From: Deltaproteobacteria bacterium | GTDB lineage: Bacteria > Desulfobacterota > Syntrophobacteria > BM002 | Length of the DNA: 31,298 nt | NCBI GenBank assembly: GCA_017861095.1 | Contig: JAGFXI010000004.1 | Location: 1 to 31,298, forward strand | Direction of reading: 5' to 3' | Part shown: positions 23,124 to 30,690 of the stretch, in pieces | Layout: every line of letters starts with the position of its first letter | Numbering within the stretch: position 1 is the stretch's first letter | Position numbers and translations under genes: made by a program | The notes under the pieces: generated by a model | The model's database searches: none | Told to the model about the DNA's origin: nothing | The model's input: only the letters and a program-made list of their open reading frames with translations

Positions 23124-24383
23124 TCACCTGCCTGATGAGGCTGAGGCGCACGCGCCCAGCACCATCCGCGAAAGTGCCCCAAAAGAGCCGGAATCGCCGC
23201 GCCGGCACTTGAGGAGGATGTTGTACTGATCGATCATGGCGGCGGCCACGCCCCGAATCATCTCGCCGGCAAAGAGCCGTGCCGAGCCGAGCACTCGATC
23301 TATTCCCTGGGCCAGGGCCCGGGGCGAACCTTCGGAGACCACGCATCCGTTCACACCCTCGCGCAGGACGCTCGGCATGACGCCGACCGCTGTCGCCACA
23401 ACGGGCGTCCCGCACGCCAAGGACTCGAGAGCAACGAGCCCGAAGCTCTCGTAGTAGGAGGGAACAACCAGCACGTCGGCAGCACTGTAGTAGGGCGGGA
23501 GCTGCTCCTGGGCGACCCTTCCGGCCAGGGTCACCGCTTCCTGGATCCTGTAAACTTCACTCAAATGCCGCACCTGCTGCGATTCGGAAGTCTCGTCGCC
23601 GTTCCCGCCAACGATCACCAGTCGGAGCCGGCGCGGCTCCTGGACATGGGTCGCGGCGGCAAGGAGCCGCTCGATTCCCTTGATGGGCGCGAACCGGCCG
23701 ACGAAAAGAACTACGGCCTCCTCGGGGGAGAAACCCAGCTGCTGCCGTGCCCTCGCTTTATCCATGGGGCGGAAAAGCTCCAGATTGACGCCGCAGGGCA
23801 CGACCCCAATCCTCTCCGGGCGGGCGCCGTAGTACCGAATGAGGTGATCTCGTTCGCGCGGAGTTGGGGCGAGAACGCGGTCACAGGTCTCGACCAGTTC
23901 CCTTTCGGTCGCCAGGCGAAAGTCTGGCTCCCGCTCCGCCTCGACCGTCATGTTCTTCAAGGCACCGAGAGTGTGAAAGAGGATAATGTGCGGCACCTCC
24001 CATTGATCTCTCGCCCAGTTCCCCACCAGACCTGACAGCCAGTAGTGACTGTGAACCAGGTCATAGTGAACCCCTTGCTCGGCGCGGAACCCGTCCAGCT
24101 CTCGACAAAAATCAGCGAGATGGGGATAGAGCGCCCACTTGTGAAGATGGCCATTCGCTCCGGCTCGAAGATGGATGAGGTTGACCGTCTCCGAGAGCCG
24201 AACGGTGCGATCCCCTTGAGAGTCCTGGAGGCGAGTGAAGATGTCTACCCGGTGGCCCCGTCTTCCAAGTTCTTCGGCCAGTTCCCGGATGTAGACACTC
24301 ATTCCCCCCGTATCCTGGGTACCCAGCTCGCCGAGGGGACTCGAGTGGACGCTGAGCATGGCAATGTTAAGCTGTTCCCTTCG
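23124..24383 (-). CDS. MshA-like GT4 glycosyltransferase
   Basis: Retaining GT-B enzyme. Seen: N-terminal MLSVHSSPLGELGTQDTGGMSVYIRELAEELGRRGHRVDIFTR (residues 10-52), very like the start of MshA and sucrose-phosphate-synthase-type enzymes including the GGM nucleotide loop. VHSHYWLSGLVG is in the middle; C-terminal VLFVGRFAPIKGIERLL and the sugar-nucleotide site SYYESFGLVALESLACGTPVVAT follow. The start is unsettled: TTG 24383 has GAGGTG at good spacing; TTG 24413 and ATG 24359 share the frame. Odd: the last 35 residues (after MIRGVAAAM) lack the usual FSWxxxAxxxxxxY ending and look like unrelated sequence, suggesting an altered C terminus. Donor and acceptor unknown. Confidence 0.9.
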   Translation of the reverse strand, partial: RREQLNIAMLSVHSSPLGELGTQDTGGMSVYIRELAEELGRRGHRVDIFTRLQDSQGDRTVRLSETVNLIHLRAGANGHLHKWALYPHLADFCRELDGFRAEQGVHYDLVHSHYWLSGLVGNWARDQWEVPHIILFHTLGALKNMTVEAEREPDFRLATERELVETCDRVLAPTPRERDHLIRYYGARPERIGVVPCGVNLELFRPMDKARARQQLGFSPEEAVVLFVGRFAPIKGIERLLAAATHVQEPRRLRLVIVGGNGDETSESQQVRHLSEVYRIQEAVTLAGRVAQEQLPPYYSAADVLVVPSYYESFGLVALESLACGTPVVATAVGVMPSVLREGVNGCVVSEGSPRALAQGIDRVLGSARLFAGEMIRGVAAAMIDQYNILLKCRRGDSGSFGALSRMVLGACASASSGR

Positions 24384-24434
24384 CAACGTCGGCACCTCAT
24401 GACCGCAGGTCAACCGGAACCGGCAGCTCCCTCC

Positions 24435-25523
24435 TCAACGCAGTGCGACCCCGCACCGATAGAGACGAACTGGCGTTCCCCCCAAACGATATTTGTAGGT
24501 TTCCCCGCCTTTCAGAAAATCGTAGGTTCTTCTTCCCCGCTCGATGCTATCCCTGATGCTGAATACCTTGCATAGCAAACCCACACTGAGAGCCCGAAAC
24601 TGATCGTCGTAGGCGTTGTTATAGAGATAAACCGTTGCATTATAATCAAAACACATGACCGTAGCAGCAGCAATACCGTCGAGGTGGAGAAAAAAGAGTC
24701 TCATGATCCCTTCTGCCGCCATGGCCCCAGCAAGGGAGCGAAAAAAGGAGGCCATCGGTGCGGTCATGAAGACTGCCTTGTCCGTGCGGTTCATGGCGAA
24801 GAGGATCAGGAAAGTCTCTATCTCCCGCTCGACCTCGTTCCTCCCCTCGACGAGCCGATACGTGACCGGCCCGACCTCTCCCAACCGTCTCAACTTCCGC
24901 CGTATCTCGTGCCGCTCCTTGCCGCTCAAGGCGAGCAAGAATGCATCCCACGTTGCCGGCAGCGGCATCTCCAGACTCACATCCTCCGGGTGAGCCGTGA
25001 CTTCGTAGCCGAGTTCCCGGGCCATGGGCACAAGACGGGTCATCACCGAGGAGTCGACCCGCACCGGTCCGAGATCAAGGAGGGCCACCCCGACGCCCCT
25101 CAGGTGCTCCAGGAGAATTCTGAAAAACTCGTCTTCCCGTCCCGGAGCGACGATAAAGTCGAGGTAATCACACACATCCCGATCACCCATGAACCGAGCC
25201 TGCTCTCCGTCTATCAGAAGCGGGGCAATGCCGACGAGATCGTTTCCCCGCCGGACTGACAAGCGATAGGGATTCCCGCCCGAACGGAGGGTAGTCCACC
25301 ATGCTTGCAGCCAGGGCGGCAGAACGAAGAGGCAGCTCCACCTTAGGGTCTTGTGAGCCTCCCGCCAGAGAGAAGCGAGGCTCTCGAAGCTCTCCTCTGA
25401 GACCTTGTATGTGCCGCAGGTCCGCTCCAGGTTCCCACCTCCGTGCTGGCACCCCGGCTCTTCTGATCCACGGCGTGGATCAGGGGCCTGAGTGTCGCGC
25501 CACCCCGCACCTTTACCACGCAT
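24435..25523 (-). CDS. FemAB/GNAT-like acyltransferase (BioF2-like domain)
   Basis: Predicted N-acyl or aminoacyl transferase of the double-GNAT (FemAB, CelD, Acetyltransf_6) group. Seen: an N-terminal half from WREAHKTLRWSCLFVLPPWLQAWW to LDLGPVRVDS, then the domain core with ALSGKERHEIRRKLRRLGEVG, ERPF-free FLILFAMNRTDKAVFMTAPMASFFRSLA, LFFLHLDGIAAATVMCFDYNATVYLYNNAYD and SIERGRRTYDFLKGGETYKYRLGG. The last block (YDFLKG-x-x-x-YK) is typical of the group. Start uncertain: ATG 25523 is eight bases after the S51 stop but lies in a repeat end (family A), and the first 35 residues look non-homologous; the true start may be a rare codon nearer 25430. 362 residues as given. 51 bases before the GT4 start used here. 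Confidence 0.85.
   Translation of the reverse strand: MRGKGAGWRDTQAPDPRRGSEEPGCQHGGGNLERTCGTYKVSEESFESLASLWREAHKTLRWSCLFVLPPWLQAWWTTLRSGGNPYRLSVRRGNDLVGIAPLLIDGEQARFMGDRDVCDYLDFIVAPGREDEFFRILLEHLRGVGVALLDLGPVRVDSSVMTRLVPMARELGYEVTAHPEDVSLEMPLPATWDAFLLALSGKERHEIRRKLRRLGEVGPVTYRLVEGRNEVEREIETFLILFAMNRTDKAVFMTAPMASFFRSLAGAMAAEGIMRLFFLHLDGIAAATVMCFDYNATVYLYNNAYDDQFRALSVGLLCKVFSIRDSIERGRRTYDFLKGGETYKYRLGGTPVRLYRCGVALR
25465..25485. repeat. perfect hairpin in the 5' part of the acyltransferase gene
   Basis: CTGATCCACG and CGTGGATCAG pair perfectly around a single base. On the minus strand it lies about 40-60 bases after the presumed ATG of the acyltransferase and before the conserved domain begins. 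This suggests that the stretch is really non-coding leader between two genes. No T-tract follows. Confidence 0.55.
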
Positions 25524-25537
25524 TATGCGGGTTAAGT
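25518..25537 (-). repeat. end of repeat family A (solo)
   Basis: On the minus strand it reads TTAACCCGCATAATGCG, matching the TTAGCCCGCATTACGC end of the 12947 element. No partner end is visible within 300 bases, so it is a solo end or a diverged remnant. It sits exactly at the junction of the S51-fusion and acyltransferase genes and supplies the ATG assumed as start of the latter. Confidence 0.6.
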
Positions 25538-26800
25538 GAGAAGCCGCCATCGTGATCCGTCCCGTGTGTCCTCTACCACGATCTCCGCGCGCTGGAGGCT
25601 TTCGCGAATAGCATCCGCCTCCCGCCACTGCCTGCCCTGCCTGAATTTCTCCCGCAGCTGGAGAAGCTCATCCACGAGCGGCGCCAGACAGTCTGCCCTG
25701 TCTCTGGGAGTCGTGTCTAGCTTCACCCCGAGCGACACGATGAGCTCGCGCAGAATCTCCCGCGCCTGCGAGATGAACTCCGGGTTCTCGAGGTCCTGCT
25801 GGGCCTTCCAGATGATGTGGTCAAGATCGAGAAGGGCACTCGTAGCCGCCCTTGGATCATGCCGTTCCAGTCCATTTCGAAAGCCTGCCTCGAGGGCGTG
25901 AATGCTCTCCCAGAAAGACAACTCTCTTGATTCAGCAACCGGCAAAGACGGCATTTGTTCTGGTGCAGAGAGCTTACGGTCCGCCCCGACCTTACCGCCG
26001 CGGAGGATCTCGAGCGAGAATCTTTCGCCCTTCTCGAAGATCACTTCCTCGCCACGGTGTCTGAGCGCGATCCGACCGACTCCCCGCACCACCCCCTCGT
26101 CTCTGTCAAGATCGAGGAGACAGGCCGTGTGCTCATCCAACCCGAGAACTCTTACATCCTCGGGGAGCTGGGATTCAAGCGTCCGGAACCGCGGCTCACC
26201 CATATAGCAGAATCGGGTGTCATGGGTTCCCCCCTCAGCGTTGTTCCAGTGGGGGATCACAACGAGGCTGAAACCGAAATGCCGGAGGAGGTCCATCCCC
26301 TCCGCCCAGTGGGGTGCCTCACCCACTTTGTAGATCTCATAGACCGGCAAGGTAAGGCGTCCAACGGTGAGCGCCGCGGCGCTGGCGGCAACCAGGCAAC
26401 CACCGCCCTCGATGCGCCGGATGAGAATCTCCGGGATGGGCGTCTGTAGCCACTGGCGGACAGCGTAGGTGGGGCTGCCGGGCCCGATAAGAACGAAGTC
26501 CGCCTCCCGCAAGCCCTGATACGCTTGCTCCGCCTGGTAAGGCGCGCCCAACCCTTTTCCTTTGAAGGAAACGAGGGTCATAGGTCGGCGGATATGGAAA
26601 CGAAAGTACTCGATGGCTCTCTCTGAGATCTGATCCACGTTGAGCTGAAAGCCGGCTGGCGTATCGAGAAAAACGGCCCTGGCGGGTCTGGGGAAGCGCG
26701 CGAGGAGTTCCTTGTGCACCTCAACCATGGTAGCCGTGAGCTCCCCGGAACCCATCAGGGCGATAACGCCTCTGTTCGAACAGATGTGGGAGTCTTTCAT
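25532..26800 (-). CDS. peptidase S51 / type-1 glutamine amidotransferase-like protein fused to a cysteinyl-tRNA synthetase C-terminal domain
   Basis: Seen: residues 10-280 form an S51/cyanophycinase-like domain: GVIALMGSGELTATM, AVFLDTPAGFQLN, VLIGPGSPTYAVRQW, the nucleophile elbow CLVAASAAALTVG with Ser140 (SAGA in classical dipeptidase E, SAAA here), VIPHWNNAEGGTHDTR and GLDEHTACLLD. Residues 295-422 resemble the CysRS tail: a DALR-like helical bundle (ESIHALEAGFRNGLERHD, ALLDLDHIIWKAQQDL), then LREKFRQGRQWREADAIRESL and the ending VEDTRDGSRWRL. The CysRS catalytic core is absent. ATG 26800 lies about 50 bases downstream of a good promoter; GTG 26875 in frame is upstream of the likely start site. 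First gene of a four-gene operon. The reaction is unknown. Confidence 0.85.
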   Translation of the reverse strand: MKDSHICSNRGVIALMGSGELTATMVEVHKELLARFPRPARAVFLDTPAGFQLNVDQISERAIEYFRFHIRRPMTLVSFKGKGLGAPYQAEQAYQGLREADFVLIGPGSPTYAVRQWLQTPIPEILIRRIEGGGCLVAASAAALTVGRLTLPVYEIYKVGEAPHWAEGMDLLRHFGFSLVVIPHWNNAEGGTHDTRFCYMGEPRFRTLESQLPEDVRVLGLDEHTACLLDLDRDEGVVRGVGRIALRHRGEEVIFEKGERFSLEILRGGKVGADRKLSAPEQMPSLPVAESRELSFWESIHALEAGFRNGLERHDPRAATSALLDLDHIIWKAQQDLENPEFISQAREILRELIVSLGVKLDTTPRDRADCLAPLVDELLQLREKFRQGRQWREADAIRESLQRAEIVVEDTRDGSRWRLLT

Positions 26801-26856
26801 GGATCTTGTGGTCCGGTCGAAGCGGTGATTCTTTGAAGAATTCCAACAAAGAAAAG

Positions 26857-26885
26857 ATTCTATCGTAATATACACCCGCTGACAA
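26857..26885 (-). promoter_or_regulatory. sigma-70-like promoter of the S51-GNAT-GT4-PIG-L operon
   Basis: On the minus strand: TTGTCA (26885-26880), 17 bases, TAGAAT (26862-26857), each five of six to consensus with ideal spacing, in an A/T-rich island. Transcription would start near 26850, giving a 50-base leader to ATG 26800. Confidence 0.7.
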
Positions 26886-27123
26886 CAAAAGTCCTCGACT
26901 CACCGGTGTCGCCCTGGGCCCGACGATTCGAGTACGGAGAGTCCTGTGGTATGAACGCGGCTGCGGTCAAGGAAAGGCTGTACAAGTCAGGGCTGTGCCA
27001 GAGGCTGGGTCATCTGAGTGTCCGGAGCCATAACCTTCTCGTCGATTCAAGGCAGGCATCCCGGACTTTGTGAGCCATTCCACTACAAGGCAGGGCCTCC
27101 CCCTCCACTATCTGCTGACGCGA

Positions 27124-27148
27124 TCACGCCTCGGCGTGACGCCTTTTT
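27124..27148 (+). terminator. strong terminator-like hairpin without an assigned gene
   Basis: TCACGCC (27124-27130) and GGCGTGA (27133-27139) form a seven-pair stem with a two-base loop, followed by CGCC and TTTTT. It reads as a plus-strand intrinsic terminator. No plus-strand gene lies upstream, which suggests a small RNA in 26900-27150 or a remnant of lost DNA. Confidence 0.5.
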
Positions 27149-27276
27149 GGAGCAGATCCCCTATCTCGCGCGACCCGATCGCGGCTGCCCGCCGGTGCAA
27201 CTCAGGATCCGGAGCCTGTCGATGAAGAAGCCTCTCCCACAGGGCTCCTCCTCATAGACCCTACAGCTCGGAGAGA

Positions 27277-27327
27277 AGGACGGCCCTATCCGCGGTCGCA
27301 GCAGGTGAGTCGCACATAATGCGGGCA
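27277..27327. repeat. right end of repeat family A
   Basis: About 51 bases that align with 13076-13126 of the MITE-like element. They share the 14-base block ATCCGCGGTCGCAG, the preceding GAAGGA-GGCC and the terminal ATAATGCGGG. No left end is seen within the next few hundred bases upstream, so this is a fragment of a larger element or a truncated copy. Confidence 0.65.
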
Positions 27328-27379
27328 AGGCGACGAATTCGGTCGCCGCCGAGTCGCTCGCCAAATAGACAATTACGTG

Positions 27380-27793
27380 TCAATGGTAGGACGAGTCGGA
27401 ATCGGTTTGTGAAGCGGGAAGGGGTAGCTGTTGTACGGGCACTTGATTCTCTTCTGCCATCCTGATGATGCCGTTTACATTTCCCCCCTCTTTGATAGCC
27501 AGCGCCTTCGCCGTAACATCTCCGGTAATCCTACCCGTAGCGCCCACCTCCAAGCGGCCATGGGCCCTGATATTTCCCATAATGTGTCCGTAGACTTCGA
27601 TGGTCTCTGTCACGATTTCGGCCTCCACTATAGCCTCGGACCCGACCACCACATCGCCCTTGGCCATAATTCGGCCTTTGACCCTCCCCTCGATCGCGAT
27701 GCTTCGGTCGCTCATGATGTCACCCTCGAAAACCGTCCCAGCGCCGATCAAGGTATCCATCGGGGAAGACTTCCGGTTCTCCTTCCATTTCAT
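27380..27793 (-). CDS. bactofilin (polymer-forming cytoskeletal protein)
   Basis: Small beta-helical protein that self-assembles into filaments and positions cell-wall or envelope enzymes. Seen: short disordered N terminus (KWKENRKSSPMDTLIG), then right-handed beta-helix repeats of five to six residues (GTVFEGDIMSDRSIAIEGRVKGRIMAKGDVVVGSEAIVEAEIV and onward to IRAHGRLEVGATGRITGDVTAKALAIKEGGNVNG, residues 18-117), and a short polar tail. 137 residues, typical. ATG 27793 has GAGGAG seven bases upstream. It follows the 519-residue gene by 43 bases and is probably co-transcribed with it. Confidence 0.93.
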   Translation of the reverse strand: MKWKENRKSSPMDTLIGAGTVFEGDIMSDRSIAIEGRVKGRIMAKGDVVVGSEAIVEAEIVTETIEVYGHIMGNIRAHGRLEVGATGRITGDVTAKALAIKEGGNVNGIIRMAEENQVPVQQLPLPASQTDSDSSYH

Positions 27794-27836
27794 TTTCTTA
27801 CTCCTCTTGGTCTTCGGCCGACGTTCAGGAAAAGCC

Positions 27837-29396
27837 CTACTCCTCCCGCGCGGCCTCGTGAGAAACTGGTCTTGGCCGAGTCACGTTGGTAGGATCCAAG
27901 GTTTGCGATCCGTCCTCTTTCCTATCTCCATCACTGCAATGTTCACTCCAATCCTCTTTCCGGCTCGCACCGCCCATTCTCAAAGCTTGGGCGAAACTCA
28001 CCCTTCCCGTCTGCCTCATCATCGAGGCGAAAATAATATCGGCGACTTCGGCCTTCTCAATGAAGGTGCAGAACACGTCAAAGAAGTCACTGGAGGCGAC
28101 GAGAGCTATTTCGAATTGCTTGGCCCTCTCGGCAACGCTCTCAGGAAAGTAGGGCATCTCTTGCGAGTCCCTCTTGGCGACCGGCAGGTTCTTCCAGGCG
28201 TTTCCGAGAAGGACTCCTTTGATTCTCGTCTTAGTGTTTTCCTCGTAGAGCAACAAGTGATCAGTGAGAATCCGGAGGTCGGTAAGGGAAATGGCGTTTT
28301 CCCTCGCCTTTATGTAGGCTAGGAGTCTGCTTTCCCCATATTCTATGATTCGTTCCTCGTTGGCATACTTGGATTTGTGCAGTGTTGCTCCCAGCTTTGT
28401 GGCTAAGAGATCGAAAGTGCGTTCCAATTCCGAGCCCGACGTGTAAAGGACCTTCTTGTACTGTTCCAGCTCCGTCTTGCTTTTTTCCAGGTTACGGATG
28501 ACCCTCTTCATGTACTTGATCTTGTTTCTATTGATCTGGATCTCTTTGTCCAGCTTGGCGATGCCCGGCATTGCGATTTTTTTTACCCAACCCGGGGGTT
28601 CGCTTTCCTGCGGTGCTCCCGTCAGGTCCTGAAGGAGGACGGTGATCGCTTCCCGGTCTTCTAAATCGGAGAGGAGCGGGAGAACAGTGAAAAACCCGGA
28701 GACAAGGCGCGGCCTCTCCTCGTCGGTCGTTTTCTGGGAGTAGTCTGTCTTCGCCGGCTCTGGTTGGAAGATCTCATAGTGGAAGCGCACGGCGAGAGCC
28801 TTATCGTATCGGTTCTCTATCAACGGCTCGAAGTGAACCTTGTAGCGCAGACTCGGATATTTCTGCATGTACTGTGCGAGCGCCTCGAGTGACAGTCCCT
28901 GTTGATTCTCAAGGAAGTAATACTGCCACTGGCTCATTTCCTTGAATTTAGCAAAGTAGTTCTTGTAAGAGTTGTGACATATTTTGATGGATTCGCCGGT
29001 CTCCTGAAAGAGCTGGATGTTTATCGGCGCCCACGAGTAATTCGAGATCGTTCTGAGTTCCTCCTCATGTGGTCGTACGACTTTACTTGGTCGATGGTCG
29101 GCTCTCTCGTCTTTGAGTGCCGGCTGTTTGCCTTCCGATTGGACTGTCCGGTGAAAATCACTAAGAACGATCACCTGGCCCTTGGATTCGAGGAGTCGCA
29201 GGAGAGCAAGGCAGATCTCTTTCAGCCGAACATAGGAAACTCTGGCGAGAGCTTCCTGGGTCAAGGACCGCACGTTGATAATCGCGACATCGTAGTCGGG
29301 CAGAACCGGCAGGGGCTCGTCATACCAATCCACACACTTGGCATTGAGATGACCCTTGGACCCTATCACCAGGCATCTCGGGGCTGCTATGCTCAT
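27837..29396 (-). CDS. uncharacterised protein with coiled coil and degenerate PD-(D/E)XK nuclease-like C-terminal module
   Basis: Function unknown. Seen: residues 1-85 look like a flavodoxin/ThuA-type alpha-beta sensor fold (CLVIGSKGHLN, YDVAIINVRSL, GQVIVLSDFHR). A mixed region follows (110-270) containing FTVLPLLSD, then a coiled coil (278-320), then a module laid out like the restriction-endonuclease-like domain of many uncharacterised prokaryotic proteins. The module has LERTFDLLATKLGATL, ERIIEYGESRLLAYIKARE, LTDHLLLYEENTKTRIKGVLLGN, PVAKR and ASSDFFDVFCTF. The usual E-x-K motif reads Y-I-K (361-363), so nuclease activity is doubtful. ATG 29396; GGAG upstream. Base composition is more A/T-rich than the neighbours, hinting at transfer. 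The bactofilin gene follows. Confidence 0.75.
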   Translation of the reverse strand: MSIAAPRCLVIGSKGHLNAKCVDWYDEPLPVLPDYDVAIINVRSLTQEALARVSYVRLKEICLALLRLLESKGQVIVLSDFHRTVQSEGKQPALKDERADHRPSKVVRPHEEELRTISNYSWAPINIQLFQETGESIKICHNSYKNYFAKFKEMSQWQYYFLENQQGLSLEALAQYMQKYPSLRYKVHFEPLIENRYDKALAVRFHYEIFQPEPAKTDYSQKTTDEERPRLVSGFFTVLPLLSDLEDREAITVLLQDLTGAPQESEPPGWVKKIAMPGIAKLDKEIQINRNKIKYMKRVIRNLEKSKTELEQYKKVLYTSGSELERTFDLLATKLGATLHKSKYANEERIIEYGESRLLAYIKARENAISLTDLRILTDHLLLYEENTKTRIKGVLLGNAWKNLPVAKRDSQEMPYFPESVAERAKQFEIALVASSDFFDVFCTFIEKAEVADIIFASMMRQTGRVSFAQALRMGGASRKEDWSEHCSDGDRKEDGSQTLDPTNVTRPRPVSHEAAREE

Positions 29397-29515
29397 TTGG
29401 AGATCTCCGCCCGGACAATTAAGGAACCGGCTGTCGGTGCACGAAAAATCCGCTGTTCAAGCATCGACCAGGCAGGCCGCGCCGACATCGACCGAGGCGA
29501 AATATCGAGTGCCAC

Positions 29516-29722
29516 TTACTGAGAAGCGAACCGCGACAGCCGACTCTTGCAGCGATCACAGAATTTCTCAGGGAACTTCTGGACCCACTCGGATGCAGAA
29601 TCGTGCAGGGTAATGCTGGTCGGCAGCAACCACCTGCCACAATGGGTACGATGCTTGGTCTTTCCATTGTTGGCGTTGGTCCGCGTCTCGTGGGTGGACC
29701 AATGGAGAAGCGTCCGTTTCAT
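29516..29722 (-). CDS. small Cys-containing (zinc-ribbon-like) protein
   Basis: Not recognised. Seen: 68 residues from ATG 29722 (AGGAAAGGG six bases upstream) with a HRTHCGRWL element (Cys28) and FCDRCKSRL (Cys55, Cys58). This His/Cys plus CxxC arrangement could bind one zinc ion. The same frame is open to GTG 29779, adding a basic stretch. An overlapping minus-strand frame (29568-29783) is also open, so the choice rests on the ribosome site and the cysteine pattern. It precedes the 519-residue gene by 119 bases on the same strand. Confidence 0.5.
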   Translation of the reverse strand: MKRTLLHWSTHETRTNANNGKTKHRTHCGRWLLPTSITLHDSASEWVQKFPEKFCDRCKSRLSRFASQ

Positions 29723-29890
29723 TGGTTGCCCTTTCCTCTGCCGTTTGTGCTTCACCGCCTTGGGACGGCTCTTGTTCACTCAACGGTCTTCCGGGTTCGC
29801 AGGCACGTCGTTCCTTCTTGCCGGGCTTTCTGATAGACTGTCACGGGTTTTGATCTGCAAGAACTGTACCGACGTTAGAGAGACCGAACC

Positions 29891-30562
29891 ATGGAAAAAT
29901 CGCGTGGACTCCGCGTCCTAACCTTCGCGGCCATTCTCCTTTTGGGAACTCGGGTGATGGCAAGCGAACTCCCCGCCTGCTTGTCTCTCACTCCCGGGTG
30001 GACCATAGAGTCGGTTCTTGTGGCCGGCGGCGCAGAACCCCCGGAGCTCCTGACGAGGCTGGTTTATGCAGAGAGCATCTCCACCGGGTTTGGCCACGAT
30101 CCCCTGGTGCATCAAGCAATCGCCTGGGGTGTCATGAACCGGGTTCGCCTCGGCGACCTCTCTCCGAGCGTGCAGAGGACCTACGGGAGGGGCATTCAAG
30201 GTGTGGTCTTCAAGAAAGGGCAGTTCAACCCTGCGCTCTCCGAGAGGTCCCAGTTCTCGAGAGAGTTCCTGTGCCCGGAGGATGGCGAACGGTGGCGGCT
30301 GGCACGGGCTGCAGCGGAGACCGCTTTGAATGGGAGAGGCAATCCCTTGATCATGACCGGGTGGGAGCGGGAGCATAATCTCTCACTGATCGTGAACTTC
30401 TACTATCCCCAATCCGTCCAGGCGAAGGGACCGATCGCTCCATGGGAGGGGAACAAGGCGCTCACGTTCGTCGGCGACGTGCCCATGGGGGAGAAGGTCC
30501 TTCCCGCAAGCCGGGTACGATTTTACCGGTTGGCCCACCCGCCTGCCGATCTCAAGCGGTGA
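29891..30562 (+). CDS. SleB-type cell wall hydrolase (Hydrolase_2 family)
   Basis: Predicted exported peptidoglycan hydrolase (lytic-transglycosylase-like fold). Seen: signal peptide (VLTFAAILLLGTRVMA, residues 9-24, cleavage near MAS), then the family core with LLTRLVYAESIS carrying the candidate catalytic Glu61, HQAIAWGVMNRVRLG (74-88), and IQGVVFKKGQFNPA (102-115). The C-terminal third has WEREHNLSLIVNFYYPQS. 223 residues. ATG 29891 with AGAGAGA upstream. Single gene, divergent from the Cys-containing protein. In non-sporing bacteria such proteins act in wall turnover; a spore-cortex role is not implied. Confidence 0.85.
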   Translation: MEKSRGLRVLTFAAILLLGTRVMASELPACLSLTPGWTIESVLVAGGAEPPELLTRLVYAESISTGFGHDPLVHQAIAWGVMNRVRLGDLSPSVQRTYGRGIQGVVFKKGQFNPALSERSQFSREFLCPEDGERWRLARAAAETALNGRGNPLIMTGWEREHNLSLIVNFYYPQSVQAKGPIAPWEGNKALTFVGDVPMGEKVLPASRVRFYRLAHPPADLKR

Positions 30563-30690
30563 GAAGTCACCTAACTTTTGCAGAGCCTACCGAGGGCAGT
30601 GGTTTGTCGGCATGCTCCTGCTAGGGCGGGAGTCCCGCGAGCGGCGGGAGCCGTTCCCATGAGCGGGCGCACCAGCTGATCCGCCTGTTC

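Larger units (their letters stand above)
26886..27379. other. intergenic region without a gene
   Basis: About 490 bases between the S51 operon promoter and the end of the bactofilin gene. It contains a strong plus-strand hairpin with T-tract (27124-27148), an end of repeat family A (27277-27327) and an adjacent inverted repeat GGCGAC/GTCGCC (27329-27347). Open frames on either strand look random. Confidence 0.5.
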
